Assembly: GCA_963680875.1 (NCBI GenBank)
Contig: OY804582.1
Coordinates: forward strand, 56,810,646 to 56,874,645
Length of the DNA stretch: 64,000 nucleotides
Direction of reading: 5' to 3'
Origin: Bathymodiolus brooksi
Taxonomy: Eukaryota; Mollusca; Bivalvia; Mytilida; Modiolidae
Shown here: positions 24,690-38,125 of the stretch, piece after piece
How the letters are laid out: every line of letters begins with the position of its first letter
Numbering within the stretch: position 1 is the stretch's first letter
The notes under the pieces: model-generated
What the model saw: the letters and a program-made list of their open reading frames with translations, nothing else
Database searches by the model: none
What the model was told of the DNA's origin: nothing
Translations under genes and position numbers: made by a program

Positions 24690-27600
24690 TGTAATACTTA
24701 CTGATTCGTGACATAGACAGTGATACTTGCTGATTCGTGACATAGACTGTGATACTTGCTGATTCGTGACATAAACTGTGATACTTGATGATTCGTGACA
24801 TAAACTGTAATACTTACTGATTCGTGACATAGACTGTGATACTTACTGATTCGTGACATAAACTGTAATACTTGCTGATTCGTGACATAAACTGTGATAC
24901 TTGCTGATTCGTGACATAAACTGTAATACTTGCTGATTCGTGACATAAACTGTGATACTTGCTGATTCGTGACATAAACTGTAATACTTACTGATTCGTG
25001 ACATAGACTGTGATACTTGCTGATTCGTCACATAAACTGTAATACTTACTGACTCGTGACATAGACTGTGATACTTACTGATTCGTGACATAGACTGTGA
25101 TACTCGCTGATTCGTGACATAGACCGTGATACCTACTGATTCGTGACATAGACTGTGATACTCGCTGATTCGTGACATAGATGTGATACTTGCTGATTCG
25201 TCACATAAACTGTAATACTTACTGATTCGTGACATAGACTGTGATACTTACTGATTCGTGACATAGACAGTGATACTTGCTGATTCGTGACATAAACTGT
25301 GATACTTACTGATTCGTGATATAGACTGTGATACTTGCTGATTCGTGACATAGACTGTAATACTTACTGATTCGTGACATAGACTGTGATACTTGCTGAT
25401 TCGTGACATAAACTGTAATACTTACTGATTCGTGACATAGACTGTGATACTTGCTGATTCGTCACATAAACTGTAATACTTACTGACTCGTGACATAGAC
25501 TGTGATACTTGCTGATTCGTCACATAAACTGTAATACTTACTGATTCGTGACATAGACTGTGATACTCGCTGATTCGTGACATAGACCGTGATACCTACT
25601 GATTCGTGACATAGACTGTGATACTCGCTGATTCGTGACATAGACTGTGATACTTGCTGATTCGTGACATAGACTGTAATACTTACTGATTCGTGACATA
25701 GACTGTGATACTTGCTGATTCGTGACATAGACTGTGATACTTACTGATTCGTGACATAGACTGTAATACTTACTGATTCGTGACATAGACTGTGATACTT
25801 GCTGATTCGTGACATAGACTGTAATACTTACTGATTCGTGACATAGACTGTGATACTTGCTGATTCGTGACATAAACTGTGATACTTGCTGATTCGTGAC
25901 ATAGACTGTAATACTTACTGATTCGTGACATAGACTGTGATACTTGCTGATTCGTGACATAAACTGTGATACTTGCTGATTCGTGACATAGACTGTAATA
26001 CTTACTGATTCGTGACATAGACTGTGATACTTGCTGATTCGTGACATAAACTGTGATACTTGCTGATTCGTGACATAGACTGTGATACTTACTGATTCGT
26101 GACATAAATTGTGATACTTGCTGATTCGTGACATAGACTGTGAAACTTGCGGATTCATGACATAAATTGTTATACTTTCTGATTCGTGACATAGACTGTG
26201 ATACTTGCTGATTCGTGACATAGACGGTGATACTTGCTGATTCGTGACATAGACTGTGATACTTGCTGATTCGTGACATAGACTGTGATACTTGCTGATT
26301 CGTGACATAAACTGTAATACTTACTGATTCGTGACATAGACTGTGATACTCGCTGATTCGTGACATAGACCGTGATACCTACTGATTCGTGACATAGACT
26401 GTGATACTTGCTGATTCGTGACATAGACTGTGATACTTGCTGATTCGTGACATAGACTGTAATACTTACTGATTCGTGACATAGACTGTGATACTTGCTG
26501 ATTCGTGACATAAACTGTGATACTTGCTGATTCGTGACATAAACTGTGATACTTGCTGATTCGTGACATAGACTGTGATACTTACTGATTCGTGACATAA
26601 ATTGTGATACTTGCTGATTCGTGACATAGACTGTGAAACTTGCGGATTCATGACATAAATTGTTATACTTGCTGATTCGTGACATAGACTGTGATACTTG
26701 CTGATTCGTGACATAGACGGTGATACTTGCTGATTTGTGACATAAACTGTTATACTTGCTGATTCGTGACATAGACTGTGATACTTGCTGATTCGTGACA
26801 TAGACTGTGATACTTGCTGATTCGTCACATAAACTGTGATACTTGCTGATTCGTGATATAGACTGTGATACTTGCTGATTTGTGACATAAACTGTTATAC
26901 TTGCTGATACGTGACATAGACTGTGATACTTGCTGATTCTTGACATAAACTGTGATACTTGCTGATTCGTGACATAGACTGTGATACTTGCTGATTCGTG
27001 ACATAGACTGTGATACTTGCTGATTCGTGACATAAACTGTGATACTTGATGATTCGTGACATAAACTGTGATACTTGCTGATTCGTGACATAAACTGTGA
27101 TATTTGCTGATTCGTGACATAGACTGTGATACTTGCTGATTCGTGACATAAACTGTGATACTTGTTGTTTCGTCACATAAACTGTGATACTTACTGATTC
27201 GTGATATAGACTGTGATACTTGCTGATTCTTGACATAGACTGTGATACTTGCTGATTCGTGACATAGACGGTGATACTTGCTGATTCGTGACATAAACTG
27301 TGATATTTGCTGATTCGTGACATAGACTGTGATACTTGCTGATTCGTGACATAGACTGTGAAACTTGCTGATTCGTGACATAAACTGATACTTGCTGATT
27401 CGTGACATAAACTGTGATACCTGCTGATTCGTGACATAGACTGTGATACTTGCTGATTCGTGACATAAACTGTGATACTTGCTGATTCGTGACATAGACT
27501 GTGATACTTGCTGATTCGTGACATAGACTGTGATACTTGCTGATTCGTGACATAGACTGTGATACTTGCTGATTCGTGATATAGACTGTGATACTTGCTG

Positions 27601-30600
27601 ATTCGTGACATAGACTGTGATACTTGCTGATTCGTCACATAAACTGTGATACATGCTGATTTGTGACATAAACTGTGATACTTGCTGATTCGTGACATAG
27701 ACTGTGAAACTTGTTGATTCGTGACATAAACTGTGATACTTGCTGATTCGTGACATAAACTGTGATACTTGCTGATTCGTGACATAGACTGTGAAACTTG
27801 CTGATTCGTGACATAGACTGCGATATTTGCTGATTCGTGACATAGACTGTGATACTTGCTGATTCGTGACATAGACTGTGATACTTGCTGATTCGTGATA
27901 TAGACTGTGATACTTGCTGATTCGTGACATAGACTGTGATACTTGATGATTCGTGACATAAACTGTAATACTTACTGATTCGTGACATAGACAGTGATAC
28001 TTGCTGATTCGTGACATAAACTGTAATACTTGCTGATTCGTGACATAAACTGTGATACTTGCTGATTCGTGACATAAACTGTAATACTTACTGATTCGTG
28101 ACATAGACAGTGATACTTGCTGATTCGTGACATAAACTGTAATACTTTCTGATTCGTGACATAAACTGTGATACTTGCTGATTCGTGACATAAACTGTGA
28201 TACTTGCTGATTCGTCACATAAACTGTGATACTTGCTGATTCGTGACATAAACTGTGATACTTGCTGATTCGTGACATAGACTGTGATACTTGCTGATTC
28301 GTGACATAGACTGTGATACTTGCTGATTCGTGACATAAACTGTGATACTTGCTGATTCGTGACATAGACTGTGATACTTGCTGATTCGTGACATAAACTG
28401 TGATACTTGCTGATTCGTGACATAGACTGTGATACTTGCTGATTCGTGACATAGACTGTGATACTTGCTGATTCGTGACATAAACTATGATACTTGCTGA
28501 TTCATGACATAGATTGATACTTGCTGATTCGTGACATAGACTGTGATACTTGCTGATTCGTGACATAGATTGTGATACTTGCTGATTCGTGACATAGACT
28601 GTGATACTTGTTGATTCGTGACACAGAAAGCGATACTTGCTGATTCGTGACATAGACTGTGATACTTGCTGATATGTGACATAAACTGTGATACTTGCTG
28701 ATTCGTGACATAGACTGATGCTTGCTGATTCGTGACATAGACTGTGATACTTGCTGATTCGTGACATAGATGTGATACTTGCTGATTCGTGACATAAACT
28801 GTGATACTTGCTGATTCGTGACATAGACTGTGATACTTGCTGATTCGTGACATAAACTGTGATATTTGCCGATTCATGACATAGATTGATACTTGCTGAT
28901 TCGTGACATAGACTGTGATACTTGCTGATGCGTGACATAGATTGTGATACTTGCTGATTCGTGACATAGACTGTGATACTTGCTTATTCGTGACATAAAC
29001 TGTGATACTTGCTGATTCGTGACACAGAAAGTGATGCTTGCTGATTCGTGACATAGACTGTGATACTTGCTGATTCGTGACATAGATGTGATACTTGCTG
29101 ATTCGTGACATAAACTGTGATACTTGCTGATTCGTGACATAGACTGTGATACTTGATGATTCGTGACATAGACTGTGATATTTGCTGATTCGTGACATAA
29201 ACTATGATACTTGCCGATTCATGACATAGTTTGATACTTGCTGATTCGTGACATAGACTGTGATACTTGCTGATTCATGACATAGATTGTGATACTTGCT
29301 GATTCGTGACATAGACTGTGATACTTGCTGATTCGTGACATAGACTGTGATACTTGCTGATTCGTGACATAAACTGTGATACTTGCTGATTCGTCACATA
29401 AACTGTGATACTTGCTGATTCGTGACATAAACTGTGATACTTGCTGATTCGTGACATAGACTGTGATACTTGCTGATTCGTGACATAGACTGTGATACTT
29501 GCTGATTCGTGACATAAACTATGATACTTGCTGATTCATGACATAGATTGATACTTGCTGATTCGTGACATAGACTGTGATACTTGCTGATTCGTGACAT
29601 AGATTGTGATACTTGCTGATTCGTGACATAGACTGTGATACTTGTTGATTCGTGACACAGAAAGCGATACTTGCTGATTCGTGACATAGACTGTGATACT
29701 TGCTGATATGTGACATAAACTGTGATACTTGCTGATTCGTGACATAGACTGATGCTTGCTGATTCGTGACATAGACTGTGATACTTGCTGATTCGTGACA
29801 TAGATGTGATACTTGCTGATTCGTGACATAAACTGTGATACTTGCTGATTCGTGACATAGACTGTGATACTTGCTGATTCGTGACATAAACTGTGATATT
29901 TGCCGATTCATGACATAGATTGATACTTGCTGATTCGTGACATAGACTGTGATACTTGCTGATGCGTGACATAGATTGTGATACTTGCTGATTCGTGACA
30001 TAGACTGTGATACTTGCTTATTCGTGACATAAACTGTGATACTTGCTGATTCGTGACACAGAAAGTGATGCTTGCTGATTCGTGACATAGACTGTGATAC
30101 TTGCTGATTCGTGACATAGATGTGATACTTGCTGATTCGTGACATAAACTGTGATACTTGCTGATTCGTGACATAGACTGTGATACTTGATGATTCGTGA
30201 CATAGACTGTGATATTTGCTGATTCGTGACATAAACTATGATACTTGCCGATTCATGACATAGTTTGATACTTGCTGATTCGTGACATAGACTGTGATAC
30301 TTGCTGATTCATGACATAGATTGTGATACTTGCTGATTCGTGACATAGACTGTGATACTTGCTGATTCGTGACATAGACTGTGATACTTGCTGATTCGTG
30401 ACATAAACTGTGATACTTGCTGATTCGTCACATAAACTGTGATACTTGCTGATTCGTGACATAAACTGTGATACTTGCTGATTCGTGACATAGACTGTGA
30501 TACTTGCTGATTCGTGACATAGACTGTGATACTTGCTGATTCGTGACATAAACTATGATACTTGCTGATTCATGACATAGATTGATACTTGCTGATTCGT

Positions 30601-31768
30601 GACATAGACTGTGATACTTGCTGATTCGTGACATAGATTGTGATACTTGCTGATTCGTGACATAGACTGTGATACTTGTTGATTCGTGACACAGAAAGCG
30701 ATGCTTGCTGATTCGTGACATAGACTGTGATACTTGCTGATATGTGACATAAACTGTGATACTTGCTGATTCGTGACATAGACTGATGCTTGCTGATTCG
30801 TGACATAGACTGTGATACTTGCTGATTCGTGACATAGATGTGATACTTGCTGATTCGTGACATAAACTGTGATACTTGCTGATTCGTGACATAGACTGTG
30901 ATACTTGCTGATTCGTGACATAAACTGTGATATTTGCCGATTCATGACATAGATTGATACTTGCTGATTCGTGACATAGACTGTGATACTTGCTGATGCG
31001 TGACATAGATTGTGATACTTGCTGATTCGTGACATAGACTGTGATACTTGCTTATTCGTGACATAAACTGTGATACTTGCTGATTCGTGACACAGAAAGT
31101 GATGCTTGCTGATTCGTGACATAGACTGTGATACTTGCTGATTCGTGACATAGATGTGATACTTGCTGATTCGTGACATAAACTGTGATACTTGCTGATT
31201 CGTGACATAGACTGTGATACTTGATGATTCGTGACATAGACTGTGATATTTGCTGATTCGTGACATAAACTATGATACTTGCCGATTCATGACATAGTTT
31301 GATACTTGCTGATTCGTGACATAGACTGTGATACTTGCTGATTCATGACATAGATTGTGATACTTGCTGATTCGTGACATAGACTGTGATACTTGCTGAT
31401 TCGTGACATAAACTGTGATACTTGCTGATTCGTGACACAGAAAGTGATACTTGCTGATTCGTGACATAGACTGTGATACTTGCTGATATGTGACATAAAC
31501 TGTGATACTTGCTGATTCGTGACATAGACTGATGCTTGCTGATTCGTGACATAGACTGTGATACTTGCTGATTCGTGACATAGATGTGATACTTGCTGAT
31601 TCGTGACATAAATTGTGGTACTTGCTTGTTCGTGACATAGACTGTGATACTTGCTGATTCGTGACATAGATTGTAATACTTACTGATTCGTGACATAGAC
31701 CGTGATACTTGCTGATTCGTGACATAGACTGTGATACATGCTGATTTGTAGCATAGAGTGTGATACTA
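24690..31768. repeat. 29-bp satellite, about 240 units
   Basis: The unit is GTGATACTTGCTGATTCGTG followed by ACATAAACT (or ACATAGACT). Units vary at a few positions (AAACT/AGACT, TTGC/TTAC, GTGAC/GTCAC) and some are shortened. A 17-unit period of 493 bp is visible from TGCGGATTCATGACATAAAT at 26148 and 26641. A 1034-bp period covers about 28370-31400. All three minus-strand frames are almost stop-free because the consensus lacks stops in every minus frame. This gives long 29-residue-repeat ORFs (longest 922 codons, 26170-28938) that I regard as non-coding. Confidence 0.97.
28370..31400. repeat. 1034-bp higher-order repeat, about 2.9 copies
   Basis: Irregular landmarks recur at exactly 1034 bp, for example identical 714-bp stretches at 28485-29198, 29519-30232 and 30553-31266, and CACAGAAAGCGAT repeats. 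The period is not a multiple of 29 because several units inside are shortened. Copies differ by only a few substitutions (for example ATACTT versus ATGCTT after AGAAAGCG in the third). Confidence 0.93.
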
Positions 31769-32763
31769 TGAGACAGTAAAATTCTCTTTAGAAAAAAATA
31801 ATTAAATTTACATGAAAACTGTAAATCCAAGCACATTTGTACATATATTGACCTTAATATACCAAGACAAATTAGAGTCCCCCTAAAAAATACGCGGACC
31901 ATGTATACATCATAAACAATGACATTTGGTATTCCCAAAATGGGTAATCGTATAAGAAATGCGCATAGTGGGTAGAATTACACCTTATATAAGGATCCTG
32001 GATTTTGATTGGTTAATAGCCGGTGTATTTTTCGTGTATTTTCATATTTAGGATTAATTTCGTTCATTTTTATCGCTACCGGAGTATTCGCATGAGGATT
32101 TAACTTTTCCCTCTGTGTCGTGGTATTTGCGAAAACGTATTTCACTTTTTTACCCTCGCGTGCCTCAAACTGCCAAAATCATTCGGAATATTCCTTCTTT
32201 ACCTTTATACGTAAGGTAACGTGATGAATTAAATTTACCTCGCCTATCCGCTCGGGAAATTTTTCGTCTCACGACTGGTATTTTTCGCAAATACCCCTCC
32301 CAAACATGATATAGCTGTTCAGAATTATTATCATTATTTAAAAAAAAATGATATTTCCACAAAATCGCTAAAATAGAATATATTATAAAACGTGTAAAGT
32401 GTAATGATTTTCATTTGTCTTATTTGTTTTAAATCCGTCGAGTTTGAAATATTCGCGGTGGTGTGAAACGGGACAGGATATTTATTTTTTCTCAATATAA
32501 GAGAGATAACCCAATTTTACGTTGATAGTCAATTAATGGCCATACGAATTATCTCCCATACAATGTGTTAAAAATAATTTGTAAATCGAAACCCAAATTG
32601 ATGTCCTTCTTGATTTTCATATGCCGTAATTTCTTTTGTTTTGAGTTGATTCCATGCCCAGAAATGACGCGATTTTGGTCAAGTACCGGCTAATTTGGTG
32701 TTTGTTTAAAACTTATGTAAACTGCTTTCCTCAGTTGAAAATTGAATATGGATGGGATAGGGT
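31769..32763. other. AT-rich non-coding DNA
   Basis: No gene. A partly inverted pair (GTGTCGTGGTATTTGCGAAA near 32120 and its inverse near 32275-32295) may be a worn MITE. Confidence 0.35.
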
Positions 32764-32946
32764 CATGACGTTTAACGCCACTTTCAACAATATATCAGTT
32801 ATATCGAGAAAACCACCGGCCTGCCGCAATTCAGTGACAATCTTTATCGTATAATGTTGTATCGAGTATACGTATCCCTCGCCTTAACGGATTCGAGCTC
32901 TCAACTTCAGTGGTGATAGGCACTGATTGCATAGGTAGTTCTAAAT
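32764..32946 (-). mobile_element. tRNA-headed SINE with internal deletion
   Basis: The 3' core runs straight into GAGAAAACCACCGGCCTGCC, skipping the CAGTTTTATTGG block. The head is cut short. Confidence 0.75.
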
Positions 32947-33229
32947 TGAAAATTGAATACTAGATGCTATTGTTGTTTTAATATCAAGTAAGATATTTTT
33001 AATCGAATAATCCATGAAAGAAAATCGATGATTGCATTGCAATATCGGATTTCCGGTGGGACTTGCTTCCAATCACGTGGACGCTGCAATATTTTCAGAT
33101 AAATCAGCTTGTTCTAAAATATTCGAAACTGGGATATCCAAGCATAATCTTGACGATTTTAATGCCTGCTAACAATGCTAACATCATGATATGAAATGCT
33201 CCAATACAAAAAGAACTAATTTGTTACTG

Positions 33230-33835
33230 CAGCCACATGGCAATAAGTAGTGTAGCATATATCCTGGATTTTCTGTGAAATTTCTCGTTCATCCAATTTA
33301 TACCGATTATGCAAATCAGGCATATCTTAGCAAAATACCACATTTAAATCTTCTCATCTGAAACCACTGAACCAATTTAAACCAAATGCTAAGATGGTTC
33401 TTGGGTGGTTCCCTTTTTCGACAGCCCTACCCTTCATTTAAGATGGTGATCATTACTAAAAATAGAAATTCCTTTATTTGCCTAATTGTTGCTTTATTAT
33501 AAGTCAAAATGAACTCAAATTTCAACTTCTGCTACATAACAATGTAAGTTTAAGGTGTATTGCGGGTTTTTGTGTGAAATTTGTCTTTCAGCCGATTTAT
33601 GCCGATAATGCAAATTAGACATAATTTGATAAAAGATCTCATTTAAATCGTCTCTGAAACTGTTGACCCAAGTTAAATCACATTTGGCTTGGATGCTCCT
33701 TGGGCGGCCCCCTTTCAACATTATGTCTGACAGCTCCGTCCTCCATTAAACATGGCTGCCTTTACTAAAAATAGAAATTTTTAAAAACTCTCTATTGTTG
33801 CTTATAAGTCAAGATGAGCTAAAAAAAAAATTACT
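33230..33835. repeat. Diverged tandem duplication, about 300 bp x 2
   Basis: 33250-33520 and 33555-33830 align loosely: TGTGAAATTT, then ATGCAAAT(C/T)AG, then TTACTAAAAATAGAAATT, then TATAAGTCAA. No coding content seen. Confidence 0.65.
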
Positions 33836-35019
33836 GTAGATAAATATTGCATTGAGTAATTCAACATATCTTCCTAATTTTTCTGTGATTTTTTATGCAA
33901 GATGCTGTCGTTTATTTGTGTTAATTTTCTTCTTTAACGCCACTGGGCAAATGACACCACATTGTCATTTATTATCAATTTGTTTTCCTCAAAATACATA
34001 TTGCTTTTCTTTCATACAATTTCATTAAATAGTTGGCATAAACAGTTTTAGCAGATGTCAAATTTTAAAAGATGGCCAATATTACGCATTTTCACTGGAT
34101 TGAGTTCGGTGGTAGAGTATCATATTAACTGTCTCTGCACTGAGCTAAGTTCATTGTTATGCATTCTATCATCCTGGTGACTTTATGTTAAGACATTGGC
34201 AATCAATGGGTATCAAGGTAACTTGAGGTGCTACACATTTTATAAATGTACATGAATGATCTATCAATACAACATCTTGATCTTCATCATGCTCATAATT
34301 TGTAGTTTAAATCACTGAGCACACATCTATATATTATACATCATTGTAAGTGGCATGTTTCAACTTTGATATTAATGATGCCGTCAGTATGTGAAATGGT
34401 CAGATATTTGCGTAAATGGGGTCCAAGATGAACAAGAAAATACTTCTAGATATTAGAAGTGAACAAAGAACTGAATCTACGTTCTCATTCTGCGCTTTGA
34501 TAGACATTTGAATTGCCATATCTATCAATAAACAGGTCAGCAACAGAGGTCGTAAAATGAACACAAGACATCTTATTTCGAACAAAATCCATTGCTAGTA
34601 TTAAAATTGAACAAATGCGTTTACGACAAAAAGACGATGTTTCTTTCCTATAGTCAAGGTCTTTTTCTTTATGGTGACCTTAATCTGCCACCATCATATG
34701 GCGTTTTTGTATTTGTACTAACGTTTGTGACTTCAGTGAAGGTAATCTTATGATACATGTAACAGGAACACATTTACACCAAGGAGACTGTTTTCATTAA
34801 TTATTTATTACCGCTATAAGGATCTTGTATGTAAAGACAATTCTACATACAGAGATCTGATAAAAAAAAAGTATTACCCATCCATGTTTCTATGACAACT
34901 TAATTAACAAAGCTAATAAGTTCAAATCTGACACTTCTAAACTTGTAAAATTCCTGGGAAATTCTTATTCGTAAAGACAATGATTTAGCAACTATAGTTG
35001 GGACATGATTGATTTCCTA
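33836..35019. other. AT-rich non-coding DNA
   Basis: Nothing recognisable. Confidence 0.35.
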
Positions 35020-35280
35020 AATGGACCGTGCTGGTCATGATTGTACGCTTGTTGGATTTATAACTACCTATGCAATCAGTGCCTATCACCACTAATGTTG
35101 TGGGTTCGAACCCCGCTCACATGGGGTGTAGTCAATACAACATTATGTGATAAAGTTTGTCAGTGACTTGCGGCAGGTCGGTGGTTTTTTCCGGGTACTC
35201 GGTTTCTTCCACCAATAAAACTGACAGCCACGATATAACTGAAATATTGTTGAAATTGGCGTTAAACACCATAATCCTTA
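35020..35280 (+). mobile_element. tRNA-headed SINE, near full length
   Basis: It has an intact B box GTGGGTTCGAACCCCGC and the complete tail block and core. Confidence 0.85.
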
Positions 35281-35939
35281 CCATCTAATTTTCTAAAAAT
35301 ATAGATAATCTGCTGTTACAATTAATAAGTGCAACTAGCAATTAAATCAGTATTTTTATTGTAAATGTAGATAATATTAGTATTTTATGGTCAATATATG
35401 ATTCCAACCAGTTGATGAGCTATTTATTCTGGTCTCTCAGGAAGACCATTAGTTTCATTAGATGCTTATGACTAATTGATATTAAATCTGTTAGAAGTAT
35501 CAGCTATGATTTTTTACAGGTAGCACGATAATCGAGTAATCGGGAAACATTTGGCAATTTTGTGCATCCACAGAACTGGTATAATCCCACTAAACCATGG
35601 AACCAATCGAAAAGATGTATACATGCTTTTGACTGGTTCCTGGAATATACCAGTTCTGCATGATGCACAAAATTACGAACTGTTTCCATATTATTACTAA
35701 TATCTGTAGGACATTTGATAAAAAAAACGCGGACCTTCTAGAAGACACCCCCATAATATGTCTTTTAATAATTTTACTTCAATATTACAATAATAGCATT
35801 ACATGTATGTTTTTAAGATTTCTAGGTAGAAGTCCCTATATATTTAACGCATCTATTTTATTGTGGGCTAGCTTATTGTTTGTCAGCGGTTGACATTGTC
35901 GACTAGTATATGCAGATTTCTTCGGTCAAATTTGACATC
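35281..35939. other. Non-coding DNA left of the TTAA transposon
   Basis: An inverted pair, TGTGCATCCACAGAACTGGT near 35560 and its inverse near 35650-35670, may be a small palindromic element. No gene seen. Confidence 0.4.
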
Positions 35940-35943
35940 TTAA
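35940..35943. repeat. TTAA target-site duplication, left
   Basis: It abuts the left TIR and matches 42413-42416. Confidence 0.8.
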
Positions 35944-36029
35944 AGGGATATTGTCTACCAGCTGCGTAATTTTTTCATACCCAAAATTATTGTCGATTTC
36001 CGTACTGACCTTCATAAAATGAAGATTAA
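35944..36029 (+). repeat. Terminal inverted repeat, left, 86 bp
   Basis: Base-for-base the reverse complement of 42327-42412. A one-base indel ends the identity, after which ACACCGA / CACCGA continues. Confidence 0.95.
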
Positions 36030-36185
36030 ACACCGAATTATTGATGAATACGCTCCGAAACGTTGTTTTTTCTACTGAAAAAGCTGATCATCGTTACCGG
36101 AAGCTAATTAATTATGCACTGACCTGGGCGAGGCCAACTCTATTTATTTATCTATTTTTATGTCAGTAGCCCGGATGCTGCAGCA

Positions 36186-36197
36186 TGGATATTGAGG
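36186..36197 (+). CDS. Possible first coding exon of the P2X7-domain gene
   Basis: ATGGATATTGAG (MDIE) is followed at once by GTAAGT, a strong donor, about 240 bp inside the left TIR. It leaves phase 0, as the exon at 37680 requires. Middle exons could exist between them, since family members usually carry a Cys-rich segment before this domain and none is seen here. This is a weak prediction. Confidence 0.35.
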
Positions 36198-37679
36198 TAA
36201 GTTTCTATAAAAGTTGAGGAAAAAAGCTATTTGCGAATCGATTGTATCTAAAAGACGTAGAATAAATAATTTCTGTATCAGGAATAGATTTTCTTTGATG
36301 AAAACTACATGCCTTAACAGATTCAGCCGATATTTCCACGATAATCATTGAAAACATGCCAGGAGGCACCCTATGGGGACAAGCTCAACTACGTATTTTC
36401 GATCGGAAATTTTTGCCGGCGTTAAAAATAACTAAATTAGTTTTTTTCTTCTTATAAGTTATGAAGTTGTTTCCCGAGATTTTGATACACGTGTTAAATT
36501 AATTTATTTTAGCCAGTTTACCGACAATATGAAAACAGAGACATACATGTAGAACACAGTGAAATACATGTCTGATGAAAACGAATGACGTAGCCAGTGT
36601 TGTTTTATTTGTTAATTGACTGGAATGTTTCAGAGAAATTTGGGCTGGATTAGAAACAAAAGAGACCTTACTTCTAGTTCCACAAGACAGTTGCTGCAAA
36701 ATAATATGGGACTGACCATTTACCTTGAAGGGGGCTACGTCACGTTTTTTCGCCGTAGAAATGTTTTTTTCAGACGCCACAGAAATCATATTTTCTTATT
36801 TTCCGGCGAAGTGCCAATCTAATTAAAACAAGGTGAACTGTGATCTAATGCTCACTTATGATACCCCTGCCACTTCCCATGATATGGGGTACCTATATGA
36901 AGCTTGTGACCAAATACCAGATTTCTGCCATCAATAGTTGTTGAGAAAAATGTGCATATATGTTCAATGTGGATAAAAACCAACTAAGTCGGCAAACAGG
37001 AAGTAGGAATCTGATGGTTCCAAAAACGCTTCCCACGATATGGCATACCTATGTGAAGCTTGTGACCAAATATCAGATTTCTGCCATCAATAGTTGCTGA
37101 GAAAAATGTGACGAAAAATAATTTGGAAGGACGGACGGACAGAGGTAAAACAGTATACCCCCCTCCCCCTTCGGGGACCGGGGGTATAATTAGATCTAAA
37201 ATAGGGAGCAAGCGCGTAGATCTAATTTTAATTAGATTGGCGAAGTGCTGGAATAATTTTTTTTCTTCAAAATTTTGTATATGATTATACTGTGAGAATG
37301 GCAAGTATATGATTATACTGTGAAAATGTCAAGTCAGAATATATTTTTTTCTCCTGTCCAGCCAAATTTTTTTCTTCAAGATTCAGAATCAAAATAATTT
37401 TTAGGAAAAAAAACATAAAATTAAAATTGAATAGCTTGAGGGGTAAATTGATAAAAAAATATTGCAAGACTAAAATGGTTCTTCCATATACCAACAAAAA
37501 ACGAAATAAAACTGTGGTCATAAATAAGACTTTTTTTCATTTCTCTAAACTGAATTTGTGCAAACTATTTCACTTATAATGAATTATATTTCTTTTTTAA
37601 ATAGAGCTCATTTTTCTAGATGAATGTATAACCATCTGTCTTTACTCTGTTTTTATTAAATCTCTTGTCTTTATTACAG
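36198..37679 (+). other. Presumed intron, with repeats
   Basis: It contains a 156-bp-spaced direct repeat (CTTCCCATGATATGG at 36873 and its relative at 37029) ending in a GGACGGACGGACAGAGG run and a hairpin at 37152-37189. I searched by eye for a Cys-rich exon and did not find one. Confidence 0.4.
36870..37190 (+). repeat. Dispersed repeat with terminal GC hairpin
   Basis: GAAGCTTGTGACCAAATA and ATTTCTGCCATCAATAGTTG occur twice. It ends in the hairpin TATACCCCCC ... GGGGGTATA. A relative lies at 39290-39436. Confidence 0.65.
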
Positions 37680-37943
37680 GACTTTGATCGGATTGTCCTT
37701 GATGAGGCAGTGTTGGGGGTTGCTAGAATGTTTCGAGAGGAACTTGTAGTAATGCCCCATGATGAGGATTACAACAGATCCAATAGGTATGCAGCCTACC
37801 GCCAGTATACCATTTGGGCACATGGCCGACTTGGAGCTGGGGTCAGACGTGTGATCCCAAGCTGTTGTACTTGGGAAATTAGGGACAAGTATCCTGATCT
37901 ATATGGACAATACAAGGGTTTCATTCCTAGACGATTTAATTAA
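37680..37943 (+). CDS. Terminal exon encoding a P2X7 C-terminal (ballast)-type domain
   Basis: After the acceptor TTTATTACAG, 87 codons run to TAA at 37941-37943. The residues follow the P2X7 intracellular C-terminal domain pattern: an F..IVLDEAVL helix (2-12), [17 protein letters not shown] (38-54), [13 protein letters not shown] (56-68) and [11 protein letters not shown] (71-81). In vertebrates this domain binds zinc and guanine nucleotides at the base of the P2X7 channel. Invertebrate genomes, as I recall, carry it in short proteins unrelated to channels. There is no channel or membrane segment here. The usual upstream Cys-rich half is not visible, so the gene may be incomplete or have an exon I missed. 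It lies between the TIRs of a TTAA transposon, the most unusual thing about it. Confidence 0.72.
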   Translation, partial: DFDRIVLDEAVLGVARMFREELVVMPHDEDYNRSNRYAAYRQYTIWAHGRLGAGVRRVIPSCCTWEIRDKYPDLYGQYKGFIPRRFN

Positions 37944-37993
37944 AACTTGTTCATGAAATATTTTGTATTTTATCCCATATACCCTATAATGAT

Positions 37994-38125
37994 AAAGTTT
38001 ACCACTTGCTTCCCTATGGTCGGTGGTTGTCCGGGTACTCTGGCTTCCTCCACCACTAAAACTGGTCGCCATGATATAGCTGAAATATTGCTGAAAGTGG
38101 TGTTAAAACACCAAAAATAAAAAAT
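37994..38125 (+). mobile_element. SINE, second subfamily, 5'-truncated
   Basis: The tail block (ACCACTAAAACTGGTCGCCA) and core match 13070-13185. It begins 50 bp after the stop codon of the P2X7-type exon. Confidence 0.8.

Noticed and set aside
24698..31938. Dozens of minus-strand frames with a 29-residue repeat
   Set aside because: Satellite consensus simply lacks minus-strand stops; no start context, splice structure or family signature.
36616..36822. Missing Cys-rich exon of the P2X7-type gene
   Set aside because: An acceptor-like CAG precedes it, but none of the frames gives the expected Cys-rich pattern.
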